Below are positions 1-5,589 of a stretch of DNA of 5,589 bases, in pieces (the first letter of the stretch is position 1; each line of letters begins with the position of its first letter). The notes under the pieces are model-generated. The model was not told the origin of the DNA, searched no databases, and worked only from the letters and a program-made list of their open reading frames with translations. The position numbers were made by a program, and so were the translations under genes. This stretch comes from Acetobacter sp. CAG:977. GTDB taxonomy: Bacteria > Pseudomonadota > Alphaproteobacteria > CAAGCB01 > CAG-977. Location of the stretch: positions 21,699-27,287 of the forward strand of contig HF994934.1 in NCBI GenBank assembly GCA_000434295.1, written 5' to 3'.

Positions 1-1925
1 GAAACACAAACGCCGGCTTTCGACGCATCGTTATAAACGTCGGGATTGAATAATCCGTGAATTGCCGACTGTTCGATAATCTTTGCCGGAATTTTTGCCG
101 ACAGGGTTTCGATTAAATGTCTGGCGGAACGCGCTTCTTCCGCTTGGCGAACCAAATCCGCTCCCGCCAGCTGAACGCCGTCATAGCGAACCAAAACGGC
201 GTCTTGCGTCGCCATGTTGATCAGATAATCTTCCATGGCGCGGTCGTCTTTTAAGTAAATTTCCGAATTGCCGCGACGGGCGCGATAAAGCGGCGGCTGA
301 GCAATATAAACATAGCCGCGTTCTATCAGTTCGGGCATCTGGCGGAAGAAAAACGTCAACAACAACGTCCGAATATGCGCACCGTCAACGTCAGCATCCG
401 TCATGATAATAATCTTATGGTACCGGCATTTATCCGCATTAAAGTCGTCTCTGCCGATTCCCGTTCCGAACGCCGTCACCATCGTGCCGATTTCCGCCGA
501 GCTCAACATTCTGTCAAAACGGGCGCGTTCAACGTTTAAAATCTTGCCTCGCAACGGCAATATTGCTTGTGTCGCACGGTTGCGTCCCTGTTTCGCAGAA
601 CCGCCCGCGGAATCACCTTCCACCAAAAAGATTTCGGACAAAGCAGGGTCGCGTTCCTGACAATCCGCCAGCTTTCCGGGCAAGGAAGAAATGTCCAAGA
701 CGCCTTTACGGCGGGTTAAATCCCGTGCACGACGCGCCGCTTCGCGCGCAGCGGCAGCTTCAACGACTTTGCCGATGATCTTGCGCGCTTCCACAGGATG
801 TTCGCCCAGCCATTTTTCAAGCTTGTCTCCGACGATGCCTTCCACAACGGGACGGACTTCCGAAGAAACCAGCTTGTCTTTCGTTTGAGACGAAAATTTC
901 GGATCGGGAACCTTGACCGACAAAACGCACGTCAACCCTTCGCGCATATCTTCGCCCGAAAGCTCGACTTTTTCTTTCTTTAACAGCCCCGTTTCCGCCG
1001 CATACGCGTTAATCGTGCGGGTCAGTGCGCCGCGGAACCCCGCCAAATGCGTCCCGCCGTCGCGTTGCGGAATGTTGTTCGTAAAGCAAAGCGTCGTTTC
1101 GTGGTAACCGTCCGTCCATTCCATCGCCAAATCAACGGTTATTCCGTTCTTTTCGCCCGAAATAGCAATCGGCTCTTCATGAATGGATGTTTTTGAGCGG
1201 TCAATAAAACGCACAAACTCCAAAATCCCGCCTTCATAGCAAAATTCGACTTCGCGGGGATTGCCGGGACGTTCGTCCTTTAAATGCAAATGAACGCCCG
1301 AATTCAAAAAAGCCAGCTCGCGCAAACGGTGTTCCAAAGTATCAAAATTGAAAACCGTATCCGAAAACGTTTCCGAAGACGGCATAAACGTTACTTCGGT
1401 ACCCGTTCTGTCCGCAGGCACGGCATCGCCCACGACTTTTAACGGAGCAACCGCAACGCCGTTGCGAAACTGCATATAATGTTCTTTGCCGTTGCGCCAA
1501 ATCCGCAAATCCAAAACCGAAGACAGCGCATTGACGACGGAAACGCCCACGCCGTGCAAACCGCCGGAAATCTTATAAGAATTCTGGTCAAATTTTCCGC
1601 CCGCATGCAGCTGAGTCATAATGACTTCCGCTGCGGAAACGCCTTCTTCCTTGTGCAAATCCGTCGGAATGCCGCGACCGTTGTCCCGTACCGTAACGGA
1701 ACCGTCGGGATTGATAATGATATCCGTCTTTGTGCAATATCCCGCCAAAGCTTCGTCAATCGCGTTATCCAAAACTTCGTACACCATATGGTGCAATCCC
1801 GTTCCGTCATCCGTATCGCCGATATACATCCCCGGACGTTTGCGCACCGCGTCAAGGCCTTTTAATACCTTGATGGACTCTGCGTTGTAATCCGAATTTT
1901 GATGTTGAGCCGTTTCTTCCGTCAT
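1..1925 (-). CDS. gyrB: DNA gyrase subunit B, 3' end outside the window
   Basis: GyrB is the ATPase and TOPRIM subunit of DNA gyrase; with GyrA it introduces negative supercoils in an ATP-dependent reaction in the cytoplasm. The ATG at 1925 follows an AGGTG ribosome binding site at 5-nt spacing. The frame is open to the left edge, giving 641 residues of a protein usually near 800. GHKL ATPase: catalytic Glu50 in YEVLDNAIDEAL, Asn54, ADP-binding Asp81 in RDNGRGIP, and Arg144 at the E. coli Arg136 (coumarin) position. Transducer: the QTK loop Lys349 in KFSSQTKDK. TOPRIM: Glu436 in EGDSAGGSAKQGR and the metal-binding DADVDG starting at Asp510. The E. coli Lys447 quinolone-region position is Arg459 (PLRGK), which looks like natural variation. 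Residues after about 560 match the start of the proteobacterial C-terminal insertion. It lies 26 bp after recF, so co-transcription is likely. ParE is a less likely alternative because of the insertion and the recF context. Confidence 0.98.
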   Translation of the reverse strand, partial: MTEETAQHQNSDYNAESIKVLKGLDAVRKRPGMYIGDTDDGTGLHHMVYEVLDNAIDEALAGYCTKTDIIINPDGSVTVRDNGRGIPTDLHKEEGVSAAEVIMTQLHAGGKFDQNSYKISGGLHGVGVSVVNALSSVLDLRIWRNGKEHYMQFRNGVAVAPLKVVGDAVPADRTGTEVTFMPSSETFSDTVFNFDTLEHRLRELAFLNSGVHLHLKDERPGNPREVEFCYEGGILEFVRFIDRSKTSIHEEPIAISGEKNGITVDLAMEWTDGYHETTLCFTNNIPQRDGGTHLAGFRGALTRTINAYAAETGLLKKEKVELSGEDMREGLTCVLSVKVPDPKFSSQTKDKLVSSEVRPVVEGIVGDKLEKWLGEHPVEARKIIGKVVEAAAAREAARRARDLTRRKGVLDISSLPGKLADCQERDPALSEIFLVEGDSAGGSAKQGRNRATQAILPLRGKILNVERARFDRMLSSAEIGTMVTAFGTGIGRDDFNADKCRYHKIIIMTDADVDGAHIRTLLLTFFFRQMPELIERGYVYIAQPPLYRARRGNSEIYLKDDRAMEDYLINMATQDAVLVRYDGVQLAGADLVRQAEEARSARHLIETLSAKIPAKIIEQSAIHGLFNPDVYNDASKAGVCV

Positions 1926-1930
1926 TGATA

Positions 1931-1935
1931 CACCT
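1931..1935 (-). promoter_or_regulatory. gyrB ribosome binding site
   Basis: The 26-nt recF-gyrB spacer reads TAGGTGTATCA just before the gyrB ATG. AGGTG sits 5 nt upstream of the start codon and fits the anti-Shine-Dalgarno sequence. It fixes the gyrB start at 1925. I see no convincing promoter in this spacer, so gyrB is probably read from upstream or from a promoter inside recF. Confidence 0.7.
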
Positions 1936-1951
1936 ATACCGTTTATGACAT

Positions 1952-3178
1952 TTATGACGCCGCCGATACCGGCGAAGCCTTGGTTAATTCTTCCACGGCG
2001 ATATAATGCGCCGCTTCTTCAAGCCCTTCAAAGGCTTTTTCTTCCGTGCCCGTCATCCACACCTGTGTCTTCAGAGCCGCAATTTCTTCAAACAGCGCGT
2101 AACGCCGTTTCCTGTCCAAATGAGCCGTTACTTCGTCCAACAATAACAAAGGCAACGTCCCCGTCCGTTTCGCCTGAGCCTTTAAATGAGCCAGCAAAAC
2201 CGAAATCAAAAGCGCCTTTTGTTCGCCCGTAGAGCACAACGCCGCCGCCTGTCCCTTTTCTCTGTGAAACGCCGAAAGTTCCACCGTATGAACGCCGCCG
2301 ACCAAGCCGCCTTCCGCATATGACTTGCGTGATTGGCGAAAATGCTCTTCAACCTTCAGCACCGCGTCTTCTTCGTTTAAAAGCGACAAAAAATCTTCGC
2401 CGCCGCCCGTCAAAGACAATACGGCACGCGGAAATTCCGTAACGCCGTTCTCAAGTTCTTCGACCAGCATTTTCAAGGTTTCCCGTCTGGAAAAGGCTAT
2501 CTTTGCCCCGTATTTCCCAAGCGTCCGTTCCAATGCCGACAGCCAATTCGAATCGCCCGTGCCTTCTCTTAACAGCTTTCCCCACTGTTTCAATGCGCGG
2601 GCGTACGCCGCACAGTTGCCTGCATGACCGACAAAAAACGCCTGAGTCAGCCTGTCCCAAAAACGGCGACGTCCCGCAGGTTCTCCGGAAAACAGGCGAT
2701 CCATCGCCGGCGTCAGCCAAACGGCACAGCAGACCAGCCCCAAATCGGCTTGGCTTTTACGTTCCTCTCCGTTAATCAGGATACTGCGCCGTTCGTTCTT
2801 TGCCCCGATTGAACCGAGACCGGTTCCGATTTCAATTTCATCGTCGCCGTTTTTAATAACCGCCGCAACAGCCCAAGGAAACGAAACGACGTTATTTGCC
2901 GCATTTTTTCCCGTTACGTCCGAAAAGCGGGCATTGCGAATCCCCTTTCCCGGAGCCAGAAAAGACACGGCTTCCAACAAATTTGTCTTTCCCGCGCCGT
3001 TTGCCCCCGTTAGCACGATACGATGCGCATTTTCGGGCAATTCCACGCGCGAAGAAATATAATTCCTGAAATTCGTTAAGACGATTCGGCGCACGAACAC
3101 GCCTGCAGGCGCCAAATCTTTGACGCCTTCGGCAACAGCGCCGCCCTCGCCCCTTTCGGGAAGAGAGCGCGCATACAT
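1952..3178 (-). CDS. recF: DNA replication and repair ATPase RecF
   Basis: RecF is a cytoplasmic SMC/ABC-like ATPase that acts with RecO and RecR to load RecA onto single-strand gaps and helps stalled forks restart. From the ATG at 3178 it would have 408 residues; E. coli RecF has 357. Conserved features in order: the N-terminal strand VRRIVLTNFRNY, Walker A GANGAGKT with Lys64, the ABC signature STGEQK at about 316-321, and Walker B plus D-loop LLLLDEVTAHLD with Asp348. The start is uncertain. The open frame extends to a TTG at 3229 that overlaps dnaN. The ATG at 3178 is the first after the dnaN stop but has no good ribosome binding site. TTG 3115 (GAAGG upstream) and GTG 3094 (AGG 7 nt upstream; 380 residues starting MRRIVLTNFRNY) would give more usual lengths. 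The first 31 codons from the ATG are low-similarity sequence containing inverted repeats. The gene lies 25 bp after dnaN and 26 bp before gyrB, so it is likely part of one transcription unit. Function is very sure; the start is not. Confidence 0.95.
   Translation of the reverse strand: MYARSLPERGEGGAVAEGVKDLAPAGVFVRRIVLTNFRNYISSRVELPENAHRIVLTGANGAGKTNLLEAVSFLAPGKGIRNARFSDVTGKNAANNVVSFPWAVAAVIKNGDDEIEIGTGLGSIGAKNERRSILINGEERKSQADLGLVCCAVWLTPAMDRLFSGEPAGRRRFWDRLTQAFFVGHAGNCAAYARALKQWGKLLREGTGDSNWLSALERTLGKYGAKIAFSRRETLKMLVEELENGVTEFPRAVLSLTGGGEDFLSLLNEEDAVLKVEEHFRQSRKSYAEGGLVGGVHTVELSAFHREKGQAAALCSTGEQKALLISVLLAHLKAQAKRTGTLPLLLLDEVTAHLDRKRRYALFEEIAALKTQVWMTGTEEKAFEGLEEAAHYIAVEELTKASPVSAAS
3100..3168 (-). 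repeat. cluster of inverted repeats at the recF 5' end
   Basis: Three inverted repeats lie in about 70 bp between the dnaN stop and the conserved start of RecF. The first, 3143-3168, has 11-nt arms around a GAAA tetraloop: eight Watson-Crick pairs, two G-U pairs and one U-C mismatch. The second, 3108-3127, has arms GGCGTCAA and TTGGCGCC around AGAT, eight pairs with one G-U. The third, 3100-3111, is a perfect 12-bp palindrome CGCCTGCAGGCG overlapping the second. No T-tract follows, so this is not a standard intrinsic terminator. On the minus strand it reads in frame into RecF without a stop. It could be a dispersed palindromic element, an intercistronic RNA structure limiting recF translation, or a diverged RecF N-terminal extension. 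The pairing is directly seen; the role is not known. Confidence 0.6.
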
Positions 3179-3203
3179 AAGCCCGTTCGCCGTAATAATC
3201 GTT

Positions 3204-4319
3204 TTACACCCGCATCGGCATGAGAACAAACAAAACGGCAGGATCCGACATATCCGTCAACAAAATCGCCGCCGCAGAATCCAAAAATGCAATTCGCGCC
3301 AAACCGCCCTTGATCTGACGCAATACGTCCAGCAAATAAACGTAATTCAGACCGACTTCCACGTTTTCGGAATCGTATTTGGCTTCCAATTCGTCGCTTG
3401 CACTGCCTTCTTCGGCATTTGCGGAAGAAACGACAACCAAATCCTTGGATATGCTTAACCGCACGGCGCGCGATTTTTCGGAAACAACCGCAACACGGTC
3501 AACCGCCGCCATCAATGCCGCCGCCTCGACTTCCAAAACTTTGTCGTTATCCAAAGGAATAACGCGTTCGTAATCGGGATACGTTCCTTCAATCAACAAC
3601 GACGTCAAAACCAAATCGCCGAACGTAAACTGTATCTTGTATGTTGACAGCGCGACTTTTACGTCGCCGCTTTCTTCCGCCAAAAGCTTGCTTAATTCGC
3701 CGATCGCCTTGCGCGGAACAATAACGCCCGGCATTCCGGAAGCCCCTCCCGGCAAAGCGGATTCGGCACATGCCAGACGGTGTCCGTCCGTTGCCACCGC
3801 ACGAAGAATCTTTTCTTCTTTGGAAACGGCTTCATGCAAATAAATGCCGTTCAGGTAATAACGCGTTTCGTCCGTCGACACCGCAAAAGACGTCCGTTCG
3901 ATCAAATCCCGCAAATCCTGCGCCGGCAACACGAATTTATGCGTCATTTCGCCGTCGGCTATCGTCGGAAAATCTTCGCCGGGCATCGTCGCCAAAACAA
4001 ACTTTGCGCGTCCCGAAGAAATGTTCAGCTGACCTTTTTCGGCATTTTGAGAAAATTCGACTTCCGCGCCTTCGGGCAACTTACGCACAATTTCGTACAG
4101 CTTGTGCGCCGACGCCGTAACAGAGCCCGCCTTTTCAACCTTTGCCGCCGTATTTTCGCTGATTTCCAGTTCATTATCCGTCGCATTCAGGATAATGCCG
4201 TCGTTTTTCGCCGTAATTTTGACGTTCGACAACAAAGGATTCGTATGCCGGCGTTCAACAACGTTCTGGACATGGGACAAAGACTTTAACAATGCAGCAC
4301 GTTCAATCGTAAACTTCAT
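3204..4319 (-). CDS. dnaN: DNA polymerase III beta subunit (sliding clamp)
   Basis: DnaN forms the homodimeric ring that encircles DNA and tethers polymerase III; it is also the docking platform for mismatch repair, ligase, translesion polymerases and the Hda-type regulator of DnaA. The product has 371 residues, close to the 366 of E. coli. It starts MKFTIERAALLKSL, a typical clamp N-terminus, has the HTNPLLSNVKI segment of domain I, and ends MPMRV, matching the conserved MPMR[LV] tail that lines the clamp-binding pocket. The ATG at 4319 is chosen because AGAAGG lies 4 nt upstream and the N-terminus fits the family. A longer in-frame GTG start at 4391 would add 24 residues, some of them read from the dnaN promoter region. 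dnaN is separated from dnaA by 179 bp that appears to hold its own promoter, and is followed after 25 bp by the recF ATG. No missing or unusual features are seen. Confidence 0.98.
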   Translation of the reverse strand: MKFTIERAALLKSLSHVQNVVERRHTNPLLSNVKITAKNDGIILNATDNELEISENTAAKVEKAGSVTASAHKLYEIVRKLPEGAEVEFSQNAEKGQLNISSGRAKFVLATMPGEDFPTIADGEMTHKFVLPAQDLRDLIERTSFAVSTDETRYYLNGIYLHEAVSKEEKILRAVATDGHRLACAESALPGGASGMPGVIVPRKAIGELSKLLAEESGDVKVALSTYKIQFTFGDLVLTSLLIEGTYPDYERVIPLDNDKVLEVEAAALMAAVDRVAVVSEKSRAVRLSISKDLVVVSSANAEEGSASDELEAKYDSENVEVGLNYVYLLDVLRQIKGGLARIAFLDSAAAILLTDMSDPAVLFVLMPMRV

Positions 4320-4323
4320 GGGA

Positions 4324-4329
4324 CCTTCT
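4324..4329 (-). promoter_or_regulatory. dnaN ribosome binding site
   Basis: AGAAGG on the minus strand ends 4 nt before the ATG at 4319. It is the strongest Shine-Dalgarno match among the starts in the window and decides the dnaN start against the longer in-frame GTG at 4391. Confidence 0.75.
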
Positions 4330-4350
4330 GCTAAAATAAAAAAAACGGTT

Positions 4351-4369
4351 AAAAAATCGGCATCCGCCG
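4351..4369 (-). terminator. weak hairpin plus T-tract in the dnaN leader
   Basis: On the minus strand CGGC-GGAT-GCCG is followed at once by ATTTTTT, and a few bases later by a second run of eight T. The stem is only 4 bp. It could end part of the transcription coming from dnaA or attenuate reading into dnaN. If the proposed dnaN promoter is used, the hairpin lies within the first few bases of that transcript and could not act as a normal terminator for it. It may be nothing more than AT-rich leader sequence. Confidence 0.25.
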
Positions 4370-4379
4370 CGATGGGGGA

Positions 4380-4407
4380 AGTATACCACACGCCCCCTTT
4401 TTCCCAA
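4380..4407 (-). promoter_or_regulatory. candidate sigma70-type promoter of dnaN
   Basis: On the minus strand a -10 hexamer TATACT (4385-4380, five of six to consensus) is preceded by TG-rich sequence and, after a 16-bp spacer, a -35-like TTGGGA (4407-4402, four of six). Transcription would start near 4373, about 55 nt before the dnaN ATG. This would let dnaN-recF-gyrB be expressed independently of dnaA. The -10 is flanked by a GGGGG and CCCCC inverted repeat. Assignment is by eye; the weak -35 limits confidence. Confidence 0.45.
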
Positions 4408-4435
4408 ACAAAAAAGATGCTTTCAACGCAAAGAT

Positions 4436-4444
4436 TTTTTCACA
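4436..4444 (+). promoter_or_regulatory. DnaA-box-like 9-mer in the dnaA-dnaN intergenic region
   Basis: TTTTTCACA fits the relaxed DnaA-box pattern TTWTNCACA exactly. It lies in the AT-rich intergenic region about 30 bp upstream of the proposed dnaN -35. Two poorer look-alikes are nearby (4444-4452 and 4382-4390, the latter overlapping the -10). One good box could reflect DnaA control of dnaN, but is too little to call an origin. Confidence 0.3.
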
Positions 4445-4498
4445 AAATCACAAAGGTTTTCAACGAGTCGGAACTGCAAACCGATTCAAGAGGAACGC

Positions 4499-5589
4499 TT
4501 AAGACAGCGACCGGCGCAACCCTTCGACTTCTTCGCGGAAAGACGGGTCTTCCGCCATCATTTCTTCGACCTTTTTAACCGCATGAATGACCGTCGTATG
4601 ATCGCGGTCGAATTTTCGCCCGATCTCGGGCAAAGAGCGCGGCGTCAACGCTTTTGCCAAATACATCGCCACCTGACGCGGGCGCGCAACCGTCCGTTCG
4701 CGCCGCTTCGATTGCATTTCGGAAACTCTTATCCCGTACTTATCCGCAACCTTTTGCTGGATTTCTTCTATACTGACGCGGCGATCGACAACGTTTAAAA
4801 CATCCCGCAAAACGTCGCGCGTGCGCTCTAACGTCACGGAACCGCCCATCAGCTGAACGTGCGAAACAACCCGAATTAACGCCCCTTCCAGCTCGCGTAC
4901 GCTGGACGTCATCTTTTCCGCCAAAAATTCCATAACGTCTTGAGGCACATAAACACCCAAAGCTTCCGATTTGCTTTCCAAAATCCCCAAACGCAATTCG
5001 TACGTCGTCGGATGAATATCCGCAACAATTCCCGACGCCAATCTGGTCTTCAAACGGCTTTCCGCCCGTTCCAAATTCACGGGCGGCTGATCCGCCGACA
5101 AAACAATCTGTTTGCCTTCGTCTATCAACGCGTTAAACGTATGAAAAAATTCTTCCTGCGTGCTTTCCTTGCCGATCAAAAATTGAACGTCGTCTATCAT
5201 CAAAACGTCAACGGAACGCAACTGTTCTTTAAAAGAAAACGTGTCCTTGGCGCGAATCGCACGAACGAAATTAAACATAAACTTTTCGGACGGCATATAA
5301 ACAACGCGACGCGACGGATTGTGCGCCCGAATATACCACGCAATCGAATGCATCAAATGCGTTTTGCCCAAACCGACGCCCGAATATAAATAAAGCGGAT
5401 TAAACGGAGGCACGTCGCTTTCCGCGACCCTGTGCGCCAAAGCATACGCATATTCGTTGGGCTTGCCGACGACAAAATTTTCAAAAGTAAAACGGGGGTC
5501 AAGCGGCGCGGACAAATTGTCCGAAGCATCCGAAACTTCGGCGACCCTGTCCAACAAAACGGACGGCGACCGCACCGGCTGTTCGGGAA
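4499..5589 (-). CDS. dnaA: chromosomal replication initiator DnaA, 5' end outside the window
   Basis: DnaA is the AAA+ initiator that binds DnaA boxes, melts the origin and helps load the replicative helicase. The last 362 codons are visible; the frame stays open to the right edge, so domain I, which interacts with helicase, and most of linker domain II lie outside. Domain III begins with LDPRFTFENFVVGKPNEYA. Walker A is SGVGLGKT (minus strand, 5383-5360), with Ser in place of the usual first Gly. Walker B is MIDDVQ, with the Asp pair at 5194-5189. The Arg-finger region is ESRLKTRL and sensor II is VRELEGALIRV. Domain IV carries the DNA-binding signature RPRQVAMYLAK...RSLPEIGRKFDRDHTTV, which contacts the DnaA box. 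The C-terminus GLRRSLS is complete. The GTG at 5575 is only an internal codon, since starting there would remove domain I. Hda is ruled out by the full domain IV. Confidence 0.98.
   Translation of the reverse strand, partial: PEQPVRSPSVLLDRVAEVSDASDNLSAPLDPRFTFENFVVGKPNEYAYALAHRVAESDVPPFNPLYLYSGVGLGKTHLMHSIAWYIRAHNPSRRVVYMPSEKFMFNFVRAIRAKDTFSFKEQLRSVDVLMIDDVQFLIGKESTQEEFFHTFNALIDEGKQIVLSADQPPVNLERAESRLKTRLASGIVADIHPTTYELRLGILESKSEALGVYVPQDVMEFLAEKMTSSVRELEGALIRVVSHVQLMGGSVTLERTRDVLRDVLNVVDRRVSIEEIQQKVADKYGIRVSEMQSKRRERTVARPRQVAMYLAKALTPRSLPEIGRKFDRDHTTVIHAVKKVEEMMAEDPSFREEVEGLRRSLS

Larger units (their letters stand above)
4320..4498. other. dnaA-dnaN intergenic regulatory region
   Basis: This is the only sizeable non-coding stretch in the window, and it is AT-rich with several T and A runs. 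It holds the candidate dnaN promoter, a DnaA-box-like 9-mer, two GANTC sites (4465-4469 and 4483-4487), a GGGGG/CCCCC inverted repeat at 4374-4397, and a weak hairpin with T-tract. I find no open frame with a plausible start and ribosome binding site other than the dnaN leader. In some bacteria this interval contains the origin, but a cluster of good DnaA boxes is not seen here. Confidence 0.7.

Noticed and set aside
430..438. TTATCCGCA, one mismatch from the DnaA-box consensus (a second copy at 4740-4748)
   Set aside because: Both copies are inside conserved coding sequence (gyrB TOPRIM region and dnaA domain IV), isolated and explained by the codons. No cluster forms.
1990..2030. TTGAAG with a 17-bp spacer to CATTAT as a gyrB promoter inside recF
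   Set aside because: Each hexamer matches consensus at only four of six positions and the stretch is coding, so the match is no better than chance.
3780..4289. Plus-strand open frame of 169 codons, the longest on that strand
   Set aside because: It lies wholly antisense to dnaN, has no recognisable domain and an Arg-rich composition typical of a shadow frame. The same applies to the other plus-strand frames in the window.
4320..4391. Longer dnaN reading from a GTG at 4391
   Set aside because: It would add 24 residues not seen in clamp proteins, includes the leader T-tracts, and lacks the good ribosome binding site present before the ATG at 4319.
4320..4498. Chromosome origin (oriC) between dnaA and dnaN
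   Set aside because: Only one acceptable DnaA-box-like site is present and there is no array of boxes next to an unwinding element. The region upstream of dnaA is outside the window.
5573..5575. GTG as the start of dnaA
   Set aside because: The frame continues open to the window edge, and starting here would omit domain I, so it is an internal codon of a truncated view.

Overview
This window is a housekeeping chromosome-replication locus carried entirely on the minus strand. In transcription order it reads dnaA (5' part cut off by the right window edge), dnaN, recF and gyrB (3' part cut off by the left window edge). Gene identity is clear for all four from conserved motifs. No frameshifts, insertion sequences, CRISPR arrays, tRNAs or rRNAs are visible, and all long plus-strand open frames are antisense shadows of these genes.

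Organism: the contiguous dnaA-dnaN-recF-gyrB order, the proteobacterial style of GyrB (including the start of the long C-terminal insertion after TOPRIM) and the DnaA and GyrB sequence flavour suggest a proteobacterium. The best guess is an alphaproteobacterium of Rhodospirillales type with intermediate GC content and a marked preference for NCG codons (TCG, CCG, ACG, GCG). The lineage is inferred from remembered family sequences, not from a search.

Layout, right to left: dnaA 3' part (5589-4499); a 178-bp intergenic region (4498-4320) with a candidate sigma70-type dnaN promoter, one DnaA-box-like 9-mer, two GANTC sites and a good ribosome binding site; dnaN (4319-3204); a short junction; recF (from about 3178 to 1952), whose first 30 or so codons contain an unusual string of inverted repeats; 26 bp with a ribosome binding site; then gyrB (1925 to beyond base 1).

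How the genes work together: DnaA opens the origin and loads the helicase. The DnaN sliding clamp tethers the replicative polymerase and also triggers ATP hydrolysis on DnaA through Hda or an equivalent. RecF helps load RecA at gaps and stalled forks. GyrB supplies the ATPase and TOPRIM half of DNA gyrase, which removes positive supercoils ahead of the fork. dnaN-recF-gyrB are spaced tightly enough to be one transcription unit.

I see no new multi-gene system here. The most interesting unexplained feature is the palindromic, structured stretch at about 3100-3168 between the end of dnaN and the conserved start of RecF. It may be a small dispersed palindromic repeat that has become part of the recF 5' end, and it leaves the true recF start codon open.
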